From JBQTKD01 sp052386455 (GTDB taxonomy: Bacteria; Actinomycetota; Actinomycetes; Sporichthyales; Sporichthyaceae): a stretch of DNA of 64,000 nt. The notes under the pieces were generated by a model. That model was not told the origin of the DNA. It ran no database searches and was given only the letters and a program-made list of their open reading frames with translations. The stretch lies in NCBI GenBank assembly GCA_052386455.1, contig JBQTKD010000058.1, positions 55,056 to 119,055 on the forward strand, given 5' to 3'. Both the position numbers and the translations under genes were made by a program. Numbering within the stretch: the first letter of the stretch is position 1; every line of letters starts with the position of its first letter. Below are positions 16,152 through 23,661 of the stretch, piece by piece.

Positions 16152-17224
16152 GTGCCCGAGAGCCATTCCGCGTAGAAGAGTCCCAGACCGCCGGCCACGA
16201 ACAGGCCGGCGATGATCCAGAACCGGATCACGATGGTCACTTCGTTCCAGCCCGAGAGCTCGAAGTGGTGTTGCAGCGGCGCCATGCGAAACACGCGTCT
16301 TCGGGTCATCTTGAAGAACCCGACTTGAACGATGACCGAGACGGTGATCAGCACGAACAGGCCACCGAGCAGCACGAGCAGGAGTTCGGTGCGGGTGGTG
16401 ATGGCCAGGCCGGCGAGCGCGCCGCCGAGGGCCAGCGAGCCGGTGTCGCCCATGAAGATCTTGGCCGGGGACGCGTTCCACCACAGGAAGCCGAAACAGG
16501 CGCCCATGACGGCGGCCGCGACGATCCCGAGGTCCAAGGCGTTCGGGACCGTGTAGCACTCTCCGCCGCCGACGATCTCCGGGCGGCCGGGACGGCAGGC
16601 GTTGCCGGACTGCCACACCCCGATCAGCGTGTAGGCGCCGAACACCATCGCAGCGGCGCCGGTGGCGAGGCCGTCGAGGCCGTCGGTGAGGTTCACGCCG
16701 TTGGACGTCGCCGCGATCATCACGTACGCCCAGACGACGAAGCCGACCCCGCCGAGGCCGACCGCGGTATCTCGGATGAACGAGATGTCGGTGGACGCGG
16801 GCGAGAACCCGTTCGCGTCCTCGAACTGCAGCGCCAGGACGGCGAAGGTCAACGCGACCAGCGACTGCCCCGCGAGCTTGGCCTTGGCTCGTAGGCCAAG
16901 GCTGCGCTGTTTGCTGACCTTGATGTAGTCGTCGAGGAAGCCGACGAGCCCGAGACCGGTCATCAGGTACAGGACGAGCATCCCCGAGGCGGACGGGGAG
17001 AAGTCCTGCAGCACGATGTGCGCCGCGATGTAGCCCAGCCAGACCGCGACGATGATGACCGAGCCGCCCATGGTGGGCGTGCCGCGCTTCGTCTGGTGGG
17101 TCGTCGGGCCGTCGTCGCGGATCAGTTGGCCGTAGCCCCGCTTGACCAGCAGCTTGATGGCCAGCGGAGTCCCCAGCAGGGCGACGATGAGGGCGACCGC
17201 CGAAGCGGCCAGAACGCCTCTCAC
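16148..17224 (-). CDS. mraY: phospho-MurNAc-pentapeptide translocase
   Basis: This polytopic enzyme transfers phospho-MurNAc-pentapeptide to undecaprenyl phosphate, giving lipid I. The 358-residue protein has about ten membrane segments. The Mg-binding pair lies in GFLDDYIKV (Asp98, Asp99), NLTDGLDGLA holds the next catalytic aspartate, and KIFMGDTGSLALGG and the His cluster MAPLQHHFELSGW are present. The start is GTG at 17224 in a GTGA overlap with the end of murF; longer frames upstream are murF shadow. It ends in a GTGA overlap with murD. Confidence 0.96.
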   Translation of the reverse strand: MRGVLAASAVALIVALLGTPLAIKLLVKRGYGQLIRDDGPTTHQTKRGTPTMGGSVIIVAVWLGYIAAHIVLQDFSPSASGMLVLYLMTGLGLVGFLDDYIKVSKQRSLGLRAKAKLAGQSLVALTFAVLALQFEDANGFSPASTDISFIRDTAVGLGGVGFVVWAYVMIAATSNGVNLTDGLDGLATGAAAMVFGAYTLIGVWQSGNACRPGRPEIVGGGECYTVPNALDLGIVAAAVMGACFGFLWWNASPAKIFMGDTGSLALGGALAGLAITTRTELLLVLLGGLFVLITVSVIVQVGFFKMTRRRVFRMAPLQHHFELSGWNEVTIVIRFWIIAGLFVAGGLGLFYAEWLSGT

Positions 17225-18654
17225 CCGCCGTCCTCCAACTCCGAAACTTCGAGCAGCGCCGCTGCTACCCGTTCCAGTCCAACCGCGCGGGAGGCCTTCA
17301 CCAGCACCACGTCGTCCGCGATCACTTCGCTGCGCAGTATCTCTACTGCGGCCGCTGCGTCGGGCGCAAACCGGGGTTCGGGAGCCCACGTTCGTGCAGC
17401 GCGGGCCCCGGCGAGGATCGGCTCGGCGCCCTGGCCGACCACGATCAGGCGCGTGAAGTCCATGTCGGCCACCAGCCTGCCCAGCGCTTCGTGCTCTGCG
17501 GCGCTCGACTCGCCGAGTTCGCGCATCTCGCCCAAGACGGCCCAGCGGCGCCGTTGGCCCGCGATCGAGCTCGTGGCCTCCAGCGCGGCCCGCATCGAGT
17601 CCGGGTTGGCGTTGTAGGCGTCGTTGACGATCGTGACGCCGTCCGCCCGCGTCGAGACCTCCATGCGCCACCGGCTGCGCGGTCCGGCGGCGGACAGTGC
17701 GGCGGCCACCACCTCGGGCTTCATCCACAGCGCGTGCCCGACGGCGGCGGCCGCCAGCGAGTTCGAGACCTGGTGCTCGCCGTGCAGTCCGAGGGCCACC
17801 GGAGCGCTCCCGCGGGGCGTGACCAGCGTGAACGACGCCTTCCCGTCCACCAGCGTCACATCCTCGGCGTGGACCTCCGCGCGCTCGTCGCGGCCGTAGA
17901 ACACCACGCGCGCCGGCGTACGCATCGCCATCCGCGCCACGAGCGGGTCGTCGGCGTTCAGGATTGCGACGCCGTCCGGGGGCAGCGATTCGACCAGTTC
18001 GCCCTTGGCCAGCGCGATCGTCTCCCGGCTGCCGAACTCCCCCACGTGCGCCAGCCCGACGTTGAGAACGACGCCGATCTTGGGGGGCGCGATGCTGCAC
18101 AGGTACCTGATGTGGCCGACGCCGCGGGCCCCCATCTCCAGCACCAGGTGATCGGTGGCCGGGGCCGCGCGCAGCGCGGTGAGCGGGAGGCCGATCTCGT
18201 TGTTGAAAGAACCAGGTGGCGCGATGGTCGCAGTGTCTGGCCGGCTGCGGCCCTCGCCGTCTGGGCGGGCCTCGAGCACGGCGGCGATGAGGTCCTTCGT
18301 GCTGGTCTTGCCCTGCGAGCCGGTGATGCCGACGGTGGTCAGGCCGTGGTCGGCGACGAGGCGGCGGGTGACCAGGCCCGCGAGCGCGCCCAACGCCTCC
18401 ACCGTGTCCTCGACGACGACCGCCGGCACGCCCACCGGGCGCGTGGCGAGCACGGCCACCGCGCCGGCTTCGACGGCTCCGGCGGCGAAGTCGTGACCGT
18501 CCACCCGCTCGCCGGGGACGGCGACGAACAACGAGCCCGCCTCGACCTCGCGCGAGTCCACGACGACCGGACCGGTCACCAGCTCGTCGCCGGTGCCGTC
18601 CACGATCCGGCCACGGGTGACGTCGGCGATCTCGGACAGCCGTACGTCGATCAC
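17221..18654 (-). CDS. murF: UDP-MurNAc-tripeptide--D-alanyl-D-alanine ligase
   Basis: MurF adds D-Ala-D-Ala to complete the cytoplasmic pentapeptide precursor. In the 477-residue product the N-terminal uridine-binding domain ends near 105, the ATP loop is GSQGKTSTKD (112-121), and LEMGARGVGHI, NVGLAHVGEFGS and NDAYNANPDSM are diagnostic of MurF. The GTG at 18654 overlaps the murE stop (GTGA), and the TGA overlaps the mraY GTG in the same way. Such tight coupling suggests fixed synthesis ratios of the Mur enzymes. Confidence 0.96.
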   Translation of the reverse strand: MIDVRLSEIADVTRGRIVDGTGDELVTGPVVVDSREVEAGSLFVAVPGERVDGHDFAAGAVEAGAVAVLATRPVGVPAVVVEDTVEALGALAGLVTRRLVADHGLTTVGITGSQGKTSTKDLIAAVLEARPDGEGRSRPDTATIAPPGSFNNEIGLPLTALRAAPATDHLVLEMGARGVGHIRYLCSIAPPKIGVVLNVGLAHVGEFGSRETIALAKGELVESLPPDGVAILNADDPLVARMAMRTPARVVFYGRDERAEVHAEDVTLVDGKASFTLVTPRGSAPVALGLHGEHQVSNSLAAAAVGHALWMKPEVVAAALSAAGPRSRWRMEVSTRADGVTIVNDAYNANPDSMRAALEATSSIAGQRRRWAVLGEMRELGESSAAEHEALGRLVADMDFTRLIVVGQGAEPILAGARAARTWAPEPRFAPDAAAAVEILRSEVIADDVVLVKASRAVGLERVAAALLEVSELEDGG

Positions 18655-20174
18655 GAAGCTCCCCCGATGGCGGCCCGCAGCACGGTGCGGTCGTCGAACG
18701 GCCGGACGACGCCGGCCGCCTCCTGCCCCTGCTCGTGGCCCTTGCCGGCCACCACCACGGTGTCCCCTGGCTTGGCCAGCTTCACCGCGAGCGCGATGGC
18801 CGCGGCCCGGTCGTGCTCGATGTGCAGCTCCGCGGCCTCGTCGGCCCACACCCGCTCTGCGCCGGCTCGGACCTCGGAGAGGATTTCGCGGGGGTCCTCG
18901 GAGCGCGGGTTGTCGTCGGTGAGGACGAGCACGTCGCCGTCGCGGGAGGCGACCTCGCCCATCAGCGGGCGCTTGCCGCGGTCCCGGTCGCCGCCGGCGC
19001 CGAGGACGACGATGAGCTTGCCCGCGGTGACCGGGCGCAGCGCGGCGAGCAGCGTGGCGACGGCGTCCGGGGTGTGCGCGTAGTCCACGACGGCGAGGAA
19101 GTCCTGACCCGCCTCGATCCGCTCCATCCGGCCGGGCACGCCCGGGCAGTCCCCCACGCCGCGCAGCGCGTCGGCCAACGGGATCCCGGCGGCGACGAGC
19201 GTGGCCACCGCGCCGAGCGCGTTCGCGACGTTGAACGCGCCCGGCAGGGCGACGCTCCCGTCGCCGCGGACCCCGCCGGGGCCCTCCACGCTGAACATCG
19301 AGCCCTGCGGGGACTCGAGGAGGTCCACGACCCGCCAATCCGCGCCCGCGGCACCCTTGGCCGAGTACGTCTGCACCGGGATCCGCGCGCGGTCCACAAG
19401 TGTGGGGCCCCACGGGTCGTCGAGGTTTACGACGCCGACCTTCGCGTGCTGCGGCGTGAACAGCAGGCACTTCGCGGAGAAGTAGGCCTCGAGCGAGAAG
19501 TGGTAGTCGAGGTGGTCCTGGGACAGGTTGGTGAACAGCGCGGCCGCGAACACCACTCCGTCCACGCGGTGCATGTCGAGGGCGTGGCTGGAGACCTCCA
19601 TGGCCACCGCGGTGGCGCCGCGCTCGCGCATGACGGCGAGCAGGGCGTGCAGGTCGGGCGCCTCCGGTGTCGTGCGGGAACTGGGTAGCGATTCGTCGCC
19701 GATCCGGGTGGCGACCGTGCCGAGCAGGCCGGTGGAGTGGCCGGCGGCCCGCAGCCCCGCCTCCATGAGGAACGCGGTGGTGGTCTTGCCGTTGGTGCCG
19801 GTGACGCCGAGGCACGTCAGCGCGTCCGCGGGTCGTCCGTAGATCTCCGCGGAGACGGCGCCCAACGTTGCGCGGGCGTCGTTGACGACGACGTACGGCA
19901 GCCCGGCGAGCTTCGTCCGCTCGCGTCCCGACGGGTCGGTCAGGATCGCGGCGGCTCCGGCTTCGGCGGCCTGCACGGCGAAGGCGGCGCCGTGGGTGCG
20001 TTCGCCGAGCATCGCGGCGTAGAGGTCGCCGGGTTGGACGGCCCGCGAGTCGTGGGTGACGCCGGTCAGCGGCAGGTCGCGGGCCTCGAACGCGACCCCG
20101 TCGAGCCCCAGCCGCATCGCGAGCGTCCCCAGGGTGACGCCGGGCGAGGTCTGCGGCCGGAGCGAGGTGGTCAC
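18651..20174 (-). CDS. murE: UDP-MurNAc-L-Ala-D-Glu--diaminopimelate ligase
   Basis: MurE adds the third stem-peptide residue. The motif DNPR at residues 421-424 is the one found in diaminopimelate-adding enzymes, where Lys-adding enzymes differ, so the wall should contain DAP. In the 507-residue product the ATP loop is GTNGKTTT (126-133), and VAMEVSSHALDMHRV and NLSQDHLDYH are present. I chose GTG at 20174 (VTTSLRPQTSPG) with AGGG upstream; the frame is open to 20252 but that extension is not conserved-looking. It normally follows ftsI directly; here a 5.5-kb block separates them and murE has a 196-base divergent region, so it probably has its own promoter. Confidence 0.95.
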   Translation of the reverse strand: MTTSLRPQTSPGVTLGTLAMRLGLDGVAFEARDLPLTGVTHDSRAVQPGDLYAAMLGERTHGAAFAVQAAEAGAAAILTDPSGRERTKLAGLPYVVVNDARATLGAVSAEIYGRPADALTCLGVTGTNGKTTTAFLMEAGLRAAGHSTGLLGTVATRIGDESLPSSRTTPEAPDLHALLAVMRERGATAVAMEVSSHALDMHRVDGVVFAAALFTNLSQDHLDYHFSLEAYFSAKCLLFTPQHAKVGVVNLDDPWGPTLVDRARIPVQTYSAKGAAGADWRVVDLLESPQGSMFSVEGPGGVRGDGSVALPGAFNVANALGAVATLVAAGIPLADALRGVGDCPGVPGRMERIEAGQDFLAVVDYAHTPDAVATLLAALRPVTAGKLIVVLGAGGDRDRGKRPLMGEVASRDGDVLVLTDDNPRSEDPREILSEVRAGAERVWADEAAELHIEHDRAAAIALAVKLAKPGDTVVVAGKGHEQGQEAAGVVRPFDDRTVLRAAIGGAS

Positions 20175-20370
20175 GGCCAGTAACCCTAGTGGTTCGACCC
20201 GGCTCGGGAGAGTTTGCGTCGCAGTGAACAAAGAATGTGTCGAACGCACCATTCCTCATGGCAAACGCCTGAACAGATCACGGCGATCGCTGCTGTGATC
20301 GCGATGCAGTTTCCAGGGGGCGGAATTCTGCAGTCGCGTGGGGCGGCTTTCGGGGAATTCGGGGGAATTC

Positions 20371-21246
20371 ATGCGTTTGCGTCGTTTTGCGACGATGTCC
20401 ATGCTCGCCGTCGCAGGCGTCGTGGTGAGCGGGTCGTTGGGGAGCGGCACCGGTCTCGCCGCCGCACCGGAGACCGCGCCGCCGCCGGTCGCCCCGGCCC
20501 CCGTAGACGTGCCATTCGTCGCTGCGCCCGTGGCCGTTTCCCCTTCCACACCGGTGGTTTCGGTGCCGCGGACGGAGATCGTCGCCCACCGCGGGGACGC
20601 GCGCGGTGCCCTGGAGAACACGCCCGCGGCGGTGGCCGACGCCTTCTATCTCGGCGCGGACTCGGTCGAGTTCGACATCGTGTCCACGGCCGACGGCAAA
20701 CCGGTCGTGCTGCACGACCCGAATCTCGCGAAATACACGACGAACTGCACCGGTCTCGCCTCGCAGAAGTCGTATCGACAGATCCGGAAATGCAGGACGA
20801 AGGATGGCAATTCGGTCCCGAATCTCGTCGAGATGCTCGAGCAGGTGCCGGCCGCAAAGGGCGTGTACCTCCACCTCAAGACGCCGTCGGGCCGTGGCAT
20901 GGCGCGCACACTGATGGCCGCGGTGAACGAACACGGCGACAACGACCGCTCGGTGTTCTTCAGCAGCCACCCGTCGGTGCTCGAGGAGCTGCGCGCGGCC
21001 GGCGCCGCCAACCTGGGCCTGATCTTCGACAACGCGAACGCGGCCTGGGCCTGGACGTCCCGCTACGACGTGCTGATCCCCTACCAGACCCCGGTGACCG
21101 CCAAGCTCGTCCGCGCGGCCCAGGCCGCGGGCAAGCTCGTGGTCCCGGTTCAGGCGCGGCCGACGAGCATGGCCCAAGCACTGCGCCTGGGGGTCGACGG
21201 CTTCATGGTGAACGACCTCGTCGACGCCCTCAACGTGCTCGGCTGA
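20371..21246 (+). CDS. secreted glycerophosphodiester phosphodiesterase
   Basis: GDPD enzymes hydrolyse glycerophosphodiesters to glycerol-3-phosphate and an alcohol. The 291-residue product has a signal peptide (MRLRRFATMSMLAVAGVVVSG) and a Pro/Ala-rich spacer. The GDPD barrel starts at EIVAHRGDARGALENT, with His73 as a catalytic base. Metal ligands follow in VEFDIV, and the second histidine is in VVLHDPN. The barrel ends near GVDGFMVNDL. ATG at 20371 is favoured because GGGGGAATTC precedes it; an in-frame ATG at 20338 would extend it upstream. It may release glycerol-3-phosphate from wall teichoic-type polymers or lipids outside the cell. First gene of the interruption in the dcw cluster. 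Confidence 0.88.
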   Translation: MRLRRFATMSMLAVAGVVVSGSLGSGTGLAAAPETAPPPVAPAPVDVPFVAAPVAVSPSTPVVSVPRTEIVAHRGDARGALENTPAAVADAFYLGADSVEFDIVSTADGKPVVLHDPNLAKYTTNCTGLASQKSYRQIRKCRTKDGNSVPNLVEMLEQVPAAKGVYLHLKTPSGRGMARTLMAAVNEHGDNDRSVFFSSHPSVLEELRAAGAANLGLIFDNANAAWAWTSRYDVLIPYQTPVTAKLVRAAQAAGKLVVPVQARPTSMAQALRLGVDGFMVNDLVDALNVLG

Positions 21247-21259
21247 ACGTCGATGCCGG

Positions 21260-21277
21260 ACGTTCCCGCGGGAACGT
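21260..21277. terminator. 18-bp perfect palindrome after the GDPD gene
   Basis: ACGTTCCCG joins directly to its complement CGGGAACGT, 14 bases after the stop codon. It has no T-run, so it may be a weak terminator or an mRNA 3'-end stabiliser. Confidence 0.45.
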
Positions 21278-21338
21278 GCGGCACCCCATTGGACGCCAGG
21301 GCAACCGCATCGGCCTGATTGCGTGACCACCGGGTCTA

Positions 21339-21356
21339 ATTATCGGATATGATAAT
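21339..21356 (+). promoter_or_regulatory. leaderless promoter with built-in ATTATC-N6-GATAAT operator
   Basis: The AT-rich inverted repeat ATTATC/GATAAT contains a -10 hexamer TATGAT (21348-21353), six bases before the GTG at 21360. A repressor bound here would block the -10 element. The two-gene unit downstream encodes its own helix-turn-helix protein, which is the natural candidate for autoregulation. Confidence 0.55.
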
Positions 21357-21359
21357 CCC

Positions 21360-22055
21360 GTGGTGGAGGTTCCGAGCCCCGTCCTGCAGGCGGTGCTGCG
21401 TTCCGCGGCGCGCCTGCAGGAGTTGGTGCCCGATGCGGTGTTGGTGGGTGGATCGGCGGCCGCGTGGCATGCGCACCACCGCGACTCCTTCGACCACGAC
21501 CACGTGGTGGCCGATCTGCAAGATCGATTCGACCTCGTCCTGGAGGCATTGGAGTCCGAGCGGGACTGGGTGACCAACAGGGTGACCCCGGGCAAGATCA
21601 TTCTCGGCGAGCTCGGCGGCATCGAGACCGGTGTCCGGCAGATGATCCGGCGGCGGCCCCTGGAGACGACGACGGTGGAACTGCCCGGCGCGGGTCGCGT
21701 CGTGGTGCCCACCGCGGCCGAGACGCTGCGGGTCAAGGCGTTTCTGATCGTGCGTCGGAATCGGACGCGGGACTACCTCGACGTCGCCGCACTCGCCGAG
21801 TTTCTCGGAATCGAGCCGGCGGGCGCGGTCTTGGCGGGCGTCGACGCGTACTACGCCGATCAGCACGGCGACGGAGACGGCGTGGCCTCGCAACTCGCTC
21901 GTCAACTGGCGCAACCGGCACCGCGAGACCACAGCGTCACCCGCGAGCTCGAGCACTACCGCAACCTCGACCCGCGTTGGCACGACTGGACGACGGTGGT
22001 CGCCGCGTGCCGGGCGCTGGCAGTCGCCATGACGAAGCAGCCTGGAACGGCCTGA
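21360..22055 (+). CDS. AbiEii-like nucleotidyltransferase (candidate toxin)
   Basis: The 231-residue protein resembles the AbiEii/AbiGii and related nucleotidyltransferase superfamily by motif. GGSAAAWHAHHRDSFDHDHV (residues 30-49) matches the GG(S/T) followed by D-x-D active site (Asp45 and Asp47). The later segment LRVKAFLIVRRNRTRDYLD matches the Lys...RDYLDL helix of AbiEii proteins. Such enzymes can act as toxins that modify tRNA, or in phage defence. The start is GTG at 21360 (or 21363), apparently leaderless. It overlaps the next gene by one base (TGATG). I am fairly sure of the superfamily, less of toxicity. GC content and codon use look like the neighbours. Confidence 0.7.
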   Translation: MVEVPSPVLQAVLRSAARLQELVPDAVLVGGSAAAWHAHHRDSFDHDHVVADLQDRFDLVLEALESERDWVTNRVTPGKIILGELGGIETGVRQMIRRRPLETTTVELPGAGRVVVPTAAETLRVKAFLIVRRNRTRDYLDVAALAEFLGIEPAGAVLAGVDAYYADQHGDGDGVASQLARQLAQPAPRDHSVTRELEHYRNLDPRWHDWTTVVAACRALAVAMTKQPGTA

Positions 22056-22513
22056 TGGCCCTTCGATTTCGCAACCTAGACGTCGACCCGGACCTCCCGG
22101 TGGCGCAGTGGCCCGGCGAGGCCGTGGCCACCGCCCTGGAGCGCGGCGGGTTGAACGATTGGCGTCGCCTGGCGGTCGCGATCCGCACGGAGCCGTGGGG
22201 TCCGGTGGCACGGCGAGTCGAAGAGGCCGTCGCGGCGGGGATGCCCTACGGGGTGGGACCGTTGATGACCGCCGTCGTCGCGGACGCCCGCGGAGCAGCC
22301 GAGCGAAGCGAACGCTCCGCCGTAGCCGCCGAGATCGCCGACTTGGTCGCCGCAAGTGCGCTGACGAGGGCGGAGTTCGCCTCGCGGATAGGCACCTCGG
22401 CGTCCCGCCTCTCGACCTACCTGTCCGGCAGTGTGGTCCCCTCCGCGGCGCTGATGGTGCGCATGCGCACGCTCGCGAAGTCCGCCGGCGGGGCCCGGAC
22501 GATCGTGAACTGA
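22055..22513 (+). CDS. protein with C-terminal XRE-type helix-turn-helix (candidate antitoxin)
   Basis: The 152-residue product has an N-terminal region of unknown fold (about 1-95, containing LNDWRRLAVAIRTEPWGPVARR). A C-terminal helix-turn-helix follows (about 103-145): LTRAEFASRIGTSASRLSTYLSG reads as the two DNA-contact helices of an XRE domain. The ATG overlaps the stop of the nucleotidyltransferase gene, so the two are translated together. A DNA-binding partner encoded after the toxin-like enzyme, with an inverted repeat at the promoter, fits an autoregulated toxin-antitoxin pair, but the order and the domain layout differ from classical AbiE. A bidirectional terminator follows. Confidence 0.7.
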   Translation: MALRFRNLDVDPDLPVAQWPGEAVATALERGGLNDWRRLAVAIRTEPWGPVARRVEEAVAAGMPYGVGPLMTAVVADARGAAERSERSAVAAEIADLVAASALTRAEFASRIGTSASRLSTYLSGSVVPSAALMVRMRTLAKSAGGARTIVN

Positions 22514-22550
22514 TCAGTCCCTGAGCCCTGATCCACCGACGACGAATCTG

Positions 22551-22578
22551 CGAAAACGTCTCCGCGGAGACGTTTTCG
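22551..22578. terminator. 28-bp perfect palindrome between convergent genes
   Basis: CGAAAACGTCTCCG is followed at once by its exact complement ending GTTTTCG. It lies between the helix-turn-helix gene (+) and the CHRD gene (-), 38 and 19 bases from their stop codons, and its end gives a short T-run on either strand, as expected of a bidirectional terminator. Confidence 0.75.
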
Positions 22579-22596
22579 CCCGCGGACCGTGCTGAG

Positions 22597-23118
22597 CTAA
22601 CCCAGCTGGCCGCGGACGGCGCCCTTCTCGTACGCGGTGGTGTGCAGTTGCACGTAGTAGTGCTCCGGGTCGGCGACGATCGCGTCCAGGGTCGATCCGC
22701 CGCCGGGCTCGGTGTGCGCGTTGAACAGCTGCATGTTCATCGAGTGGCCGCCGCCCTTGCCCAGGGTTTGGCAGCCGTCGTGCGAGCCAGAGGCTCCGGG
22801 CAGCGCCGCCCCGTTGACCATGTCCACGGCGTGCGGGCCCGTTTCGCCCGAGCCCCCGTGGTGCAGGTGAATACCGGTGACCGAGCCTGCGAGGCCGGTC
22901 CAGGCGATGTCCCAGCAGACCTCGTTCGTGGCCGGAACGAGCTTGAGAATGGCCGTGCCGGAACCCTTCGGGTCGCCGCCTCCCGGCACCTCGGAGCCCG
23001 CAAGTGTGGCGCGGAAGACGATGCCGACCGGGCCGTCGCCGGCGTGGGCGGCCGTGGGCACGATCGCCGCGGTGCAGGCCAGGACGGTGGCGGCAACGAA
23101 TGGCTGGAAACGATTCAC
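22597..23118 (-). CDS. secreted CHRD domain protein
   Basis: The product has 173 residues with a signal peptide (residues about 1-29, ending PTAAHA). The remainder matches the CHRD (chordin-like) domain: FRATLAGSEVPGGGDPKGSG, then TGIHLHHGGSGETGP, then YYVQLHTTAYEKGAVRGQL at the end. Bacterial CHRD proteins are secreted and of unknown function; the His-rich LHLHHGG type motif could bind metal. The start is GTG at 23118 with GGAAG upstream. It is divergent from copC, which lies across a 147-base region, and may share regulation with the copper genes, but that is inference. Confidence 0.85.
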   Translation of the reverse strand: MNRFQPFVAATVLACTAAIVPTAAHAGDGPVGIVFRATLAGSEVPGGGDPKGSGTAILKLVPATNEVCWDIAWTGLAGSVTGIHLHHGGSGETGPHAVDMVNGAALPGASGSHDGCQTLGKGGGHSMNMQLFNAHTEPGGGSTLDAIVADPEHYYVQLHTTAYEKGAVRGQLG

Positions 23119-23265
23119 GGGGCACTTCCCTTGCGTGTCGGCCCCCCGGCGCGCCTGGACGATCATGAACCAGGTCGTTGACCGTGCGCAACGAGTTCCA
23201 CGGGAACCGAAATGCATCGCCCGGCGACGTTTGAGACGACCCGATTCGACCCTCGGAGGCACCCC

Positions 23266-23652
23266 ATGACCACGACCACGCGCCGGAGCGGCGTCTTCGC
23301 TTCGCTTGTCGCCCTGGCGTGGGCGGGCCTCGGCGTGGGCGCCGCCGAACCGGCCGCCGCGCACACCGAACTGACCTCGGCCAGCCCGGCGAACGGAGCG
23401 GTCGTCGGCATCCCGCCCAAGACCGCGCGGCTCGTCTTCAACGAGCAGGTGTCCCCCGTCGCCTCCGGCATCGCCCTGCGCAGCAGCAACGGCACGAAGG
23501 TCGCGACGGGCGAGGCGTACCGCTCCGCGTCCGCGGTCGTCGTCCCCATCGAAGAGACGCTCGCTCCCGGCGGCTACCTGCTGTCCTACAAGGTGACCTC
23601 CGCCGACGGCCACAACGTGGCCGGGACCATCGCCTTCCGCGTCAAGGGATAG
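23266..23652 (+). CDS. CopC-domain periplasmic copper-binding protein
   Basis: The 128-residue protein has a signal peptide that should be cleaved before His33. This leaves HTELTSASPANG at the mature N-terminus, where CopC uses the N-terminal amino group and His for Cu(II). The other expected ligands are Asp and His in SADGHNVAG near residues 115-117. There is no Met-rich Cu(I) site. The GGAGG ribosome-binding site before ATG at 23266 fixes the start. The next gene, 9 bases downstream, is a CopC-CopD fusion, so this pair probably handles copper delivery or tolerance at the outer face of the membrane. Confidence 0.88.
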   Translation: MTTTTRRSGVFASLVALAWAGLGVGAAEPAAAHTELTSASPANGAVVGIPPKTARLVFNEQVSPVASGIALRSSNGTKVATGEAYRSASAVVVPIEETLAPGGYLLSYKVTSADGHNVAGTIAFRVKG

Positions 23653-23661
23653 TCCCCCCTC

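Noticed and set aside
20160..20370. tRNA or small RNA gene between murE and the GDPD gene
   Set aside because: A GGTTCGA-like stretch occurs, but no cloverleaf with acceptor and anticodon stems can be built; the partial dyad GATCAC/GTGATC near 20275 looks only like a possible operator.
21360..22513. Classical AbiE (AbiEi-AbiEii) phage-defence operon
   Set aside because: The enzyme fits, but the partner has its helix-turn-helix at the C-terminus and comes second, so calling it AbiEi is not supported.
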